Positions 1 to 6,123 of a DNA stretch of 7,258 bases are shown in pieces. A program made the position numbers and the translations under genes. The notes under the pieces were generated by a model. It saw nothing but the letters and a program-made list of their open reading frames with translations. It did not search any database and was not told the origin of the DNA. The first letter of the stretch is position 1. The number at the start of each line of letters is the position of its first letter. The stretch comes from Planctomycetota bacterium (GTDB taxonomy: Bacteria; Planctomycetota; UBA8108). Location: assembly GCA_022451445.1 (NCBI GenBank), contig JAKUSY010000078.1, positions 2,774 through 10,031 on the forward strand, in the 5' to 3' direction.

Positions 1-1435
1 GCGCGCAGGTCTGGTCGGAGGCCGACAGTTCCAGCGGCATCCCCAGCACGTCGGCGTAGATCTGCAGGAGAAGCGGGTTTTTTCCCGCGATGCCTCCGCA
101 GACGACAATCTCGTCGACGGCTACACCGCTGGCGCGGATCTGCTCGATGATGGTCCTGGCTCCGAAGGCGGTTGCCTCCAGCAGCGCCCGGTAGACCTCA
201 AATGGACGGGTCTGGAGTGTCTGCCCGAGCAGCAGGCCCGTGAGGCGCGGGTCGGCAAGGATGCTCCTGTTGCCGTTGTTCCAGTCCAGGGCGAGCAGCC
301 CGGACTGTCCAGGTTCCAGGGCTTCAGCCTGCCGGGTGAGATCCTCGTGACCGATTCCAGCCGCGGCGGTGAATTCCCGTACGAACCAGCCGAAGATGTC
401 GCCGAGAGCTGATTGCCCCGCTTCGAGTCCCCAGGCTCCGGGCAGGATCGAATCACGCACGATTCCGCAGAGGCCCGTGATGGAGGGAGGCGGGTTTGAG
501 TCAGCAGGATGAACGGCCATATCGCAGCCGCTGGTTCCCATGACCTTCGCCAGTCTTCCCACCCGGACCCCGGCTCCTACGGCCCCCACATGGGCGTCGA
601 TGGCCGCAATCGAAACGGGGATCCCTTCGGGGAGCCCGAGTTTTTTCGCCCAGGCGCCGCAGAGGGCTCCTCCCCGGGTTCCCGCCGCCTGGGGCGTGGT
701 GGCTGGTCTCGCGGCGAACCAGCTGGACAGGAGAGGATCGAGAGCCTCGAGGAACTCAGCTGGCGGAGGGCCTTCCTGGTCGTGGTAGAAGCCCTTGTGT
801 CCGGCCGCGCAGACGTTCCGGGGGAGTTCGGCGGGCGAGCCGCAACCCGTCAGCGTTCCGCAGAGGTAATCTCCCAGCTCGACCCAGTCCGCCGCCGCTG
901 CGGCGGTTTCCGGAGCGGTCCTCAGGAATCTCAGCAGCTTGGCGAGGGACCATTCGCTGGAGTAGGTGCCGCCGCAGCGATCGAGATAGTGGGGGAGCTG
1001 GTCCGAGGCCAGGCGGGTGATCTCATCGGCCTCCCCATGCGCGGTATGGTCCTTCCACAGCCATGCCATGGCCGCCGGGTCGTCCTTGAAATTCTCCTGC
1101 CGCGCGAGCGGGCGCAGCTCTTCGTCCACGGCGATGGGGGTGCTCGCGGTGGCTCCGATTCCGATGCCGATGATCGTCTCCCGGGCGCCAGGACCCACTG
1201 ACTCATCGAGATGTTCGAGTGCCTCACGGGTCGCAGAGAGGAGGGTCGCTTCGTAGTCCAGCGGGTTCTGGCGCGCCAGGAGCGGATCTGAAGCATCCGT
1301 GAGGATTCCTTCCTCTGCGCTGGGATAGGGGGCGACAGCGCCGGCGAGCTCAGCCCCATCCCGGGCGTCGACGATGAGCGCACGGGCCGTGTTGGTGCCG
1401 TAATCGAGGCCCAGGCAATACCTTGAGCTTCCCAT
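1..1435 (-). CDS. araB: L-ribulokinase, FGGY kinase family (3' end outside window)
   Basis: Predicted ATP-dependent kinase that phosphorylates L-ribulose to L-ribulose 5-phosphate in the cytoplasmic L-arabinose pathway. The frame is open from an ATG at 1435 to the window edge, giving 478 residues; AraB proteins are usually about 550-570, so roughly 80 C-terminal residues are missing. Seen: N-terminal phosphate-binding motif GLDYGTNTARALIVD (residues 9-23), the AraB-typical WLWKDHT (about 127-133), YSSEW (about 158-162) and CAAGHKGFYH (about 209-218). A second domain has AIDAHVG, with D280 as probable catalytic base, MGTSGCDM (299-306), and the ATP-site motif VVCGGIAGKNP (444-454). These WKDHT and AAGHK motifs point to AraB rather than xylulokinase or glycerol kinase. 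An AGGA Shine-Dalgarno lies 8 nt upstream of the ATG. The gene is divergent from the ferredoxin gene. No araA or araD is seen, but they could lie beyond position 1. No frameshift was found on full translation. Confidence 0.92.
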   Translation of the reverse strand, partial: MGSSRYCLGLDYGTNTARALIVDARDGAELAGAVAPYPSAEEGILTDASDPLLARQNPLDYEATLLSATREALEHLDESVGPGARETIIGIGIGATASTPIAVDEELRPLARQENFKDDPAAMAWLWKDHTAHGEADEITRLASDQLPHYLDRCGGTYSSEWSLAKLLRFLRTAPETAAAAADWVELGDYLCGTLTGCGSPAELPRNVCAAGHKGFYHDQEGPPPAEFLEALDPLLSSWFAARPATTPQAAGTRGGALCGAWAKKLGLPEGIPVSIAAIDAHVGAVGAGVRVGRLAKVMGTSGCDMAVHPADSNPPPSITGLCGIVRDSILPGAWGLEAGQSALGDIFGWFVREFTAAAGIGHEDLTRQAEALEPGQSGLLALDWNNGNRSILADPRLTGLLLGQTLQTRPFEVYRALLEATAFGARTIIEQIRASGVAVDEIVVCGGIAGKNPLLLQIYADVLGMPLELSASDQTCA

Positions 1436-1482
1436 TGAGCAATCCTGATCTTGAGTTTCGTTTCAGGGGCAATAAGATAGCA

Positions 1483-1511
1483 TTCCACTTCCATCAGAGG
1501 TATTCGATAAT
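1483..1511 (+). promoter_or_regulatory. weak candidate promoter for the ferredoxin gene
   Basis: The 106-bp divergent region (1436-1541) is the only place for promoters of araB and the ferredoxin gene. On the plus strand GATAAT (1506-1511) matches the -10 consensus at five of six bases. The hexamer 17 bp upstream, TTCCAC (1483-1488), matches the -35 consensus poorly. Transcription would start near 1518 and leave a leader of about 24 nt. No good sigma-70 pair was found for araB on the other strand, and no clear operator palindrome is visible. Confidence 0.2.
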
Positions 1512-1541
1512 TCGCGGCGTTCGACCGACCGCTTTTTCCGC

Positions 1542-2327
1542 ATGAGCGACAAAGAAAAAAAAGAAGACGAGCAGGAATCTCCGGACCAGGATGAGGAGCG
1601 GGAAGATGTCAATCGACGCAGCTTCTTCACCGAGGGTTTTCGCCATATGCTCAAACCCCTGGCGGATGTAGTCGAGGCCAGGCTCGATAAGGCGAACCTT
1701 CCGGATTGGGAAGAATACGAGCGCGGTAAGGACTCCTACCATCCCCCAAGCCCGGATGAGGCCCAGTTTTCTCCGCTGCCGGACAGGCCGGTATTGCGTC
1801 CTCCCGGCGCTCTCGGCGAGGACCAGTTTCTGCAGACCTGCATGGGCAGCGGCCAGTGCGTGAGCTCCTGCCCGGTGAGCGCGATCAAGGTGACCATGGA
1901 TCCTGATCCCATGAAGGAAGGGCGGCCCTTTATCGATCCGCAGGACCAGGCATGTGTCGTCTGCGAGGATCTTTCCTGCATGAAGGTCTGTCCGAGCGGG
2001 GCGCTGTTGCCTGTTGCCCGGGTGGATATTCGTATGGGAATGGCCGAGGTGGATGACGCGATCTGCGTGCGCACCCAGGGCGAGGATTGCCAGATCTGCG
2101 TCGATAAATGCCCGCTGGGGGAAAGCGCTATCACGATCTCCTATTTCAAAGGGCCCATAGAGATCCTGGACCCGGGCTGCACAGGCTGCGGGGTCTGCGA
2201 GATGGAATGTCCGACCGAGCCGAAGGCGGTCGTCGTGAGGCTATTGCCGGAGGCTGTCGATACCGAGGACGCCTCGGATCATGAGGCGGGTCCCTCCGAT
2301 GAGGGAAGCTACCTGCCGATGGACTAG
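1542..2327 (+). CDS. NapG/MauM-type polyferredoxin with four iron-sulfur motifs, one degenerate
   Basis: Electron-transfer protein of 261 residues with four cysteine motifs in the order seen in NapG. I: C100, S103, C106, C110. II: C138, C141, C146, C150. III: C175, C183, C186, C190. IV: C213, C216, C219, C223. Segments such as LRPPGA (85-90), VCPSGAL (149-155), RMGMAEV (164-170) and CTGCGVCEMECP (213-224) resemble NapG. The second cysteine of motif I is a serine (codon AGC). The first 25 residues are very acidic and lysine-rich. RRSFF (25-29) resembles a twin-arginine motif, but the following residues (TEGFRHMLKPLADVVEARL) are polar or amphipathic, so a cytoplasmic location is more likely than export. 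The C-terminal 30 residues are an acidic tail. The ATG at 1542 has no visible Shine-Dalgarno; an alternative ATG at 1647 is preceded by GAGGG but would remove RRSFF. No redox partner is encoded nearby, so its electron donor and acceptor are unknown. Confidence 0.85.
   Translation: MSDKEKKEDEQESPDQDEEREDVNRRSFFTEGFRHMLKPLADVVEARLDKANLPDWEEYERGKDSYHPPSPDEAQFSPLPDRPVLRPPGALGEDQFLQTCMGSGQCVSSCPVSAIKVTMDPDPMKEGRPFIDPQDQACVVCEDLSCMKVCPSGALLPVARVDIRMGMAEVDDAICVRTQGEDCQICVDKCPLGESAITISYFKGPIEILDPGCTGCGVCEMECPTEPKAVVVRLLPEAVDTEDASDHEAGPSDEGSYLPMD
2263..2306. other. cluster of short inverted repeats at convergent gene ends
   Basis: The last 65 nt of the ferredoxin gene hold three perfect short hairpins. 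CCGAGG (2263-2268) pairs with CCTCGG (2272-2277) around a 3-nt loop. GCCTC (2271-2275) pairs with GAGGC (2283-2287) and excludes the first. TCCCTC (2291-2296) pairs with GAGGGA (2301-2306) around the loop CGAT. Neither strand has a T-tract after them, so they are not classic intrinsic terminators. They lie just beyond the DUF368 gene stop on the minus strand, where its transcript must end or run antisense into the ferredoxin gene. A termination or 3'-end-stabilising role is inference. Confidence 0.35.
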
Positions 2328-3388
2328 GCTTCAGCTTTTCCGCGGGATCGACCTTCAGTGCTCTTCGGGTCTCTGCCGTAGCGCGCGAAAGCCGCTATGA
2401 TCGCGGCTCCTGCCAGGAAGGCGATGAGACTCATTCCCATCGCGCTGTCTTCCTCTCCGGGCCAGCCGGGCCGGTAGGACTCTGCGCTCCGGAAGGGCCA
2501 GAGAGTCCACAGCGATCCCATCATCAGGCCTCCAAGGAAGGCCATGGTGGGGGAGTGGCAGCGCTCAAGGAGGAAATTGATCAGGCGTGCGAAGAGCACA
2601 AGCCCGATGACGCAGCCTGCCAGGAAGATGGCTGTAAGGAGGAGATCGAAGTCTGGGGAGAGCGGGTTGAGGAAGGCGACGACATCCTGGTAGATCCCCA
2701 GGAGCAGGAGCAGGAACGAACCGCTGATGCCGGGCAGCAGCATCGCCGAGCTCGCTACCACTCCGCTGAGCGCGTACCGGACGCAATTACCGATGGTGTG
2801 ATCAGGCGCAGGTGCGCTTTCAAATCCCGGGCTCTCGGCAGTCGCGGTTACGGCGGGACCGGCGTTCTCCTTCTCAGCTTTGAGTCGATCCTGATTGATG
2901 CCCAGTGACACGACAATTGTTATCGCGCCCAGTGCGCAGAGGAGCTCGATTGCTGATTTTCGTTCCATTAGCCGCAGGGGAAAAATGATCGACAATGCCA
3001 CGAGTCCCAGGAAAAAGCTCTGGGTAGCCTGGCGATGGTCTTCGAAGAGATAGTTGATCAGGAGCATACATGGAAAGACCGAGATCACAGCTCCTGCCAG
3101 GAGGGTGAGGAGGAACTTCATGTCGTGCCTGTCCCAGAGGGTTTTGAGGCGCGCCTTCCTGTCCGCCCCGCCGAGCAGGCCGAGGGTTTCTTTGAGCGTA
3201 CTCAGGGAGAAGCTGTGCAGGGCACTGATCAATCGGCCGTAGATGCCCAGGATGAGCGCCATCGTGCCGCCGCTGACTCCGGGGATTACCAGGGCGGGGC
3301 CGAGGACAGCTCCCTTGATAAGGTTGGAGATTGCTTTGAGCAAGACAGGCGTCACCCTTTTGCGGGTCCCTGCAATGCCGGCGATCAC
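2324..3388 (-). CDS. popT: DUF368 family polyprenyl-phosphate transporter (PopT-like membrane protein)
   Basis: Predicted integral membrane protein of 354 residues. DUF368 proteins have been shown in other bacteria to act as undecaprenyl-phosphate translocases (PopT), returning the lipid carrier to the inner leaflet for peptidoglycan and other envelope polymer synthesis. Seen: two similar halves, each with the family signature, PGVSGGTMALILGIY (36-50) and PGISGSFLLLLLGIY (219-233), consistent with an internal repeat. Hydrophobic segments lie at about 93-113, 124-138, 146-164, 204-232, 247-273, 282-298 and 318-334. A polar linker (about 165-200, rich in Ala, Glu and Pro) joins the halves and makes the protein longer than the usual 270-310 residues. 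The start is GTG at 3388, 25 nt after the pdxT stop, with no strong ribosome site; GTG at 3355 is an alternative. Spacing suggests co-transcription with pdxST. The stop overlaps the ferredoxin stop. The family call is firm; the substrate is inferred from the family. Confidence 0.87.
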   Translation of the reverse strand: MIAGIAGTRKRVTPVLLKAISNLIKGAVLGPALVIPGVSGGTMALILGIYGRLISALHSFSLSTLKETLGLLGGADRKARLKTLWDRHDMKFLLTLLAGAVISVFPCMLLINYLFEDHRQATQSFFLGLVALSIIFPLRLMERKSAIELLCALGAITIVVSLGINQDRLKAEKENAGPAVTATAESPGFESAPAPDHTIGNCVRYALSGVVASSAMLLPGISGSFLLLLLGIYQDVVAFLNPLSPDFDLLLTAIFLAGCVIGLVLFARLINFLLERCHSPTMAFLGGLMMGSLWTLWPFRSAESYRPGWPGEEDSAMGMSLIAFLAGAAIIAAFARYGRDPKSTEGRSRGKAEA

Positions 3389-3413
3389 GGCCCGCGGGGA
3401 TCCTGGTGCGTTT

Positions 3414-4094
3414 TCAATACGAATTTTTCCTCAGCTGACGGTTGCTGGTTTCTTCAAGTGCTTCTGCCGGCGCGTTGCCTTCCTCTATCCCGCAGATCCG
3501 CAGAAAGAGCCTGTGAACACGAAGGTCGTCGGTCAGCTCGGGATGGAAGGTGGCCAGCAGCATTCGTCCGCTGCGCAGGAGCACGGGATTTTCACCGTGT
3601 TTTCCAAGCACCTCGCAATCGAGGCGCGTGCCGGGGTTTTCGATGATCGGCGCGCGGATGAAGACACTGTGAAAAGGTCGATCGAACGGCGCCAGGAAAA
3701 GATCCGCGCTGAAGCTGTCGACCTGCCGGCCGTAGGCGTTTCTGCGCACCTCGACATCCACGAGCTCGAGGCGGTCGGGTCTCTCCGCTCCCCTTCCCAT
3801 GAGGATGGCTCCCGCGCAGGTTCCGAAGATCGGCAGGCCCGCCCCGGCCGCCTCACGGAGAGCCTCGAAGAGTCCACAGCGCCTGGCCAGGTTCTCCATC
3901 GTGGTGCTCTCGCCGCCTGGGATGATCAGGCCCCGGATCCCGGCGAGATCCCCGGGTTTTCGCACTCGCCTCCCCCTGATCCCGCATCTCCTGAGGCTGG
4001 CGAGATGGAGGGGAAAGGATCCTTGCAGGGCGAGCACCCCGATCACCGGCTCGCCGCCATCTTTGAGCTCGCGGGAAGATTCGAAGCTTACCAT
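3414..4094 (-). CDS. pdxT: pyridoxal 5'-phosphate synthase, glutaminase subunit
   Basis: Class I glutamine amidotransferase subunit of PLP synthase. It hydrolyses glutamine and passes ammonia to PdxS. Seen: IGVLALQG (18-25), PGGESTTM (59-66), the nucleophile elbow GTCAGAI with catalytic C93 (91-97), ERNSFGRQ-like RRNAYGRQ (117-124), FIRAP (145-149), and FHPELTDD with catalytic H184 and E186 (183-190). At 226 residues it is longer than the usual 190-200, with about 16 extra residues at the N terminus and about 20 at the C terminus. The ATG at 4094 overlaps the end of pdxS by 7 bp (ATGGTAA), which suggests translational coupling. A GTG codon at residue 17, just before the conserved IGVLALQG, is an alternative start that would give a typical N terminus. 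The catalytic triad is intact. Confidence 0.95.
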   Translation of the reverse strand: MVSFESSRELKDGGEPVIGVLALQGSFPLHLASLRRCGIRGRRVRKPGDLAGIRGLIIPGGESTTMENLARRCGLFEALREAAGAGLPIFGTCAGAILMGRGAERPDRLELVDVEVRRNAYGRQVDSFSADLFLAPFDRPFHSVFIRAPIIENPGTRLDCEVLGKHGENPVLLRSGRMLLATFHPELTDDLRVHRLFLRICGIEEGNAPAEALEETSNRQLRKNSY

Positions 4095-5008
4095 CCCCGG
4101 CTCTGAAGGAGTTGTTCTTCAGGAGTGTCCGCCATGTCTTCTCCCCGCATGGCCACATCGACGTTCTGGCAGATGTTCACGAGCTCGGCGGGATCATCGA
4201 AATGGGTGACGGCTCGCACGATAGCCCTGGCGACGGAGGCCTGCTTCTGGGGGTCGGGGCTCGCTTTGAATATTCCCGATCCGACAAAGACGGCCTCGGC
4301 GCCGAGGCGCATCATCATGGCAGCGTCGGCCGGGGTGGCGATGCCTCCGGCGGCGAAGTTCGGCACGGGCAGGCGTCCCTCCGCGGCGACCTGCCTGATG
4401 AGATCTTTCGGCGCGTTGTGCTTGTCCGCGTAGCTCCACAGCCCCCATTCTCCTGTACCCGAGAGCTCTTCGATTTCAGAATTGATCAGCTTCATGTGCC
4501 GCACGGCGTGGATGATGTCTCCGGTGCCAGCCTCGCCCTTGGTCCGGATCAGCGCCGCACCCTCCGAGATTCTCCTCAGCGCTTCTCCAAGGTTCCTGGC
4601 GCCGCATACAAAGGGCGCCTTGAAGGGGGTCTTGTCGATGTGGGCGGCCTCATCGGCGGGGGTGAGAACCTCGCTCTCATCGATGAAATCGGCGCTGAGA
4701 GCCTCGAGGATTTCGGCTTCCATGAAATGCCCAATCCTTGATTTAGCCATGACGGGAATCGAGACGCACTGCTGGATTTCCCGGATCTTCGACACGGGCG
4801 CCATGCGGGCGATCCCTCCATCTTTTCGAATGTCTGAAGGAACCCGTTCGAGCGCCATGACCGCGACGGCGCCGGCTTCTTCAGCGATCCGGGCCTGCTC
4901 GGCGTTGGGCACGTCCATGATCACGCCGCCAACAAGCATTTTTGCCAGACCGACTTTTTCTTCCCAATTGCTTACGCCTTCAACGGCGTCAATGTTCTCT
5001 TCGTTCAT
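4088..5008 (-). CDS. pdxS: pyridoxal 5'-phosphate synthase, synthase subunit
   Basis: Synthase subunit of DXP-independent PLP biosynthesis. It joins ribose 5-phosphate, glyceraldehyde 3-phosphate and PdxT-derived ammonia into PLP, normally as a dodecameric TIM-barrel assembly coated with PdxT. Seen: GGVIMDV with D32 (27-33), AEEAGAVAVMALERVP (42-57), MAKSRIGHF with the K89 lysine that binds ribose phosphate (87-95), RTKGEAGTG with K157 (155-163), and NFAAGGIATPADAAM and GAEAVFVGSGIF further on. All expected catalytic residues are present. The reading frame extends 33 codons upstream to 5107, but I chose ATG 5008: it follows AGAGGT at proper spacing and gives 306 residues, near the usual 290-305, while the upstream segment has no family similarity and overlaps a probable promoter. 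It overlaps pdxT by 7 bp and follows fdhD after 110 bp. No pdxR-type regulator is in the window. Confidence 0.97.
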   Translation of the reverse strand: MNEENIDAVEGVSNWEEKVGLAKMLVGGVIMDVPNAEQARIAEEAGAVAVMALERVPSDIRKDGGIARMAPVSKIREIQQCVSIPVMAKSRIGHFMEAEILEALSADFIDESEVLTPADEAAHIDKTPFKAPFVCGARNLGEALRRISEGAALIRTKGEAGTGDIIHAVRHMKLINSEIEELSGTGEWGLWSYADKHNAPKDLIRQVAAEGRLPVPNFAAGGIATPADAAMMMRLGAEAVFVGSGIFKASPDPQKQASVARAIVRAVTHFDDPAELVNICQNVDVAMRGEDMADTPEEQLLQSRGW

Positions 5009-5055
5009 CAGTGACCTCTGTAGCCAATAAGGCGGCTGAAAAAAGAAATGACCCT

Positions 5056-5071
5056 GCTCGTTTCCACGAAC
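5056..5071 (-). other. hairpin with GNRA-type tetraloop in the pdxS leader
   Basis: On the minus strand GTTCGT and ACGAGC form a 6-bp stem (one G-T wobble) closed by the tetraloop GGAA, which fits the stable GNRA class. It would sit at the very 5' end of the pdxS mRNA if the promoter predicted just upstream is right. A role in mRNA stability is inference; a stem of this length can occur by chance. Confidence 0.3.
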
Positions 5072-5078
5072 CGAGATG

Positions 5079-5107
5079 ATTGTGGGTATTCCACAGTCAA
5101 TTTGCAA
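5079..5107 (-). promoter_or_regulatory. candidate sigma-70 promoter for pdxST
   Basis: In the 110-bp gap after fdhD the minus strand reads TTGCAA (5107-5102), 17 bp, then CACAAT (5084-5079). Each hexamer matches the consensus at four of six bases and the spacing is ideal. Transcription would start near 5072 and leave a leader of about 64 nt. A 5-bp inverted repeat, TGTGG/CCACA (5081-5095), overlaps the -10 element and could be an operator. A second -35-like TTGACT (5100-5095) lies inside the spacer but has no good -10 partner. Confidence 0.33.
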
Positions 5108-5118
5108 CTAGGATTCCA

Positions 5119-6027
5119 TCAGTCCCGCGGCGGTGAATTCAGCAGGCAGCTTCCCGCCGAGTAGAGGCAGTATTTCCCGCCTCGTACGAAGCCCGCCAGG
5201 GTCATGCCGAACGTTTGGGCGAGGATGCTGGAGAGACTCGATGCGCCCGAGACGGCGGAGAGGGCGGGGATGCCGGCGCGGTAGGCCTTCTGGACGATCT
5301 CAAAGCTGATCCGTCCGCTTACCTGCAGGACGTATTTTTTCAGCGGCAGGAGCTCCTCCATCAGGGCGGCCCCGACGAGCTTGTCCACAGCGTTGTGCCG
5401 GCCGATGTCTTCTCGCGCAAAGAGAAGCTTCCCTTCCTGGTTGAAGATTCCCGCGGCGTGCAGGGCGCCGGTACGGATGAATAATTCCTGGCGTTGTTTC
5501 AGCCGGTCGGGAAGCTCCCCGATCAGTTCCGGTGGAAGCCAGGGCTGCGAAGCTGTCTGCGAATCCGTTGGCGGCGTGAGGCGCAGGGCTTCGCTGATGC
5601 TCCGTTTTCCGCAGATTCCGCAGCTTGACATCGACGGGCCCTGCCGGGAGGGGATCGCGATCTCGCGATTCGGGTCCGCTGGCAGGAGGTCTGCGGTATT
5701 TACGAGCGAATCGTCCGGTTCCGCTTGTGGGCTGTTTTCGGGGCTGACAAGGGCATCCTTTCCATGAATCGACAGTGCGCCGATATCGGCGCGCGAGTCG
5801 ATGACACCTTCAGCGTAGAGAAAACCCAGGGCGAGGTCCCGGTCGTCTCCGGGGGTCCTCATCAGGGTGGCGAAGGCCTCCGAGTTGACGCGTATTTCCA
5901 GGGGCTCTTCGAGCACGATGTGGTCAATTTCCGGCTTCCCCAGGACCCCATCGAAGCGGCGGATTTCCGATTCGACAGATCCCGCGTTGTCGCGGCTGGG
6001 TTGGGGTGGTTCGTTCCCGGGTTTCAT
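5119..6027 (-). CDS. fdhD: FdhD, molybdenum cofactor sulfurtransferase for formate dehydrogenase
   Basis: Cytoplasmic accessory protein that, in the E. coli system, transfers sulfur from the cysteine desulfurase IscS to bis-MGD molybdenum cofactor before it enters formate dehydrogenase. Seen in 302 residues: LEEPLEIRVN (39-48), TLMRTPGDDRDLALGFL (54-70), the sulfur-carrying CGIC with C136 and C139, TGALHAAG (186-193), EDIGRHNAVDK (206-216), SGRISFEIVQKA (237-248) and FVRGG (280-284). All hallmark motifs are intact. The region between about 85 and 130 is variable and rich in polar residues. The start is ATG at 6027; AGGA lies 13 nt upstream, a weak spacing, but no better start was seen. No molybdoenzyme, Moco biosynthesis gene or formate dehydrogenase is in the window, so its client is encoded elsewhere. 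It lies on the same strand as gpsA upstream and pdxS downstream; its 96-bp upstream gap leaves room for its own promoter. Confidence 0.95.
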   Translation of the reverse strand: MKPGNEPPQPSRDNAGSVESEIRRFDGVLGKPEIDHIVLEEPLEIRVNSEAFATLMRTPGDDRDLALGFLYAEGVIDSRADIGALSIHGKDALVSPENSPQAEPDDSLVNTADLLPADPNREIAIPSRQGPSMSSCGICGKRSISEALRLTPPTDSQTASQPWLPPELIGELPDRLKQRQELFIRTGALHAAGIFNQEGKLLFAREDIGRHNAVDKLVGAALMEELLPLKKYVLQVSGRISFEIVQKAYRAGIPALSAVSGASSLSSILAQTFGMTLAGFVRGGKYCLYSAGSCLLNSPPRD

Positions 6028-6081
6028 GGCTACTGTGAGGTCCTGTAGGGAATTGTTACAGCATGTTCGTTGGAGGCGGGT

Positions 6082-6121
6082 GGAGCCAGCGGGGCGCTCC
6101 GTTTCCGCCGCTAATCAGCGG
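6082..6121 (-). other. two small stem-loops after gpsA, not a clear terminator
   Basis: Three nt after the gpsA stop the minus strand can form CCGCT-GATT-AGCGG (6121-6108), and further on GGAGC and GCTCC (6100-6082) flank a 9-nt loop. Both stems are only 5 bp and neither is followed by a T-tract. They might protect or weakly end the plsY-gpsA message before fdhD. The rest of this 96-bp gap shows no convincing promoter. Confidence 0.2.
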
Positions 6122-6123
6122 GT

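Noticed and set aside
509..1201. 230-codon plus-strand open frame opposite araB
   Set aside because: Low-complexity Gly/Arg-rich translation with no family motif; araB on the other strand is continuous and has all kinase motifs. GC-rich genes often leave open antisense frames.
931..1494. 187-codon minus-strand frame overlapping the araB start
   Set aside because: It is a different frame of the araB strand, Arg/Ser/Pro-rich and without motifs; the true frame starts at 1435 after an AGGA ribosome site.
1473..1495. Sigma-54-like TGG...GC pattern upstream of araB on the minus strand
   Set aside because: The GG to GC distance is one base too short for the invariant -24/-12 spacing.
3243..4106. 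287-codon plus-strand open frame opposite pdxT and the DUF368 start
   Set aside because: Antisense shadow: no recognisable domain, while the opposing frames contain intact catalytic motifs.
735..4715. Recurring GAGAGCCTCGA-type strings near 740, 3859 and 4699
   Set aside because: Each encodes a Leu/Phe-Glu-Ala-Leu helix segment in its own gene with the same preferred codons, so they are not a dispersed repeat.
4112..4741. 209-codon plus-strand open frame opposite pdxS
   Set aside because: His/Gly/Asp-rich shadow of a highly conserved pdxS sequence.
5009..5107. 33-codon upstream extension of pdxS
   Set aside because: No family similarity, overlaps the promoter candidate, and the ATG at 5008 has a much better ribosome site.
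6028..6123. Intrinsic terminator after gpsA
   Set aside because: Stems are only 5 bp with no following T-tract on the minus strand; listed only as weak stem-loops.
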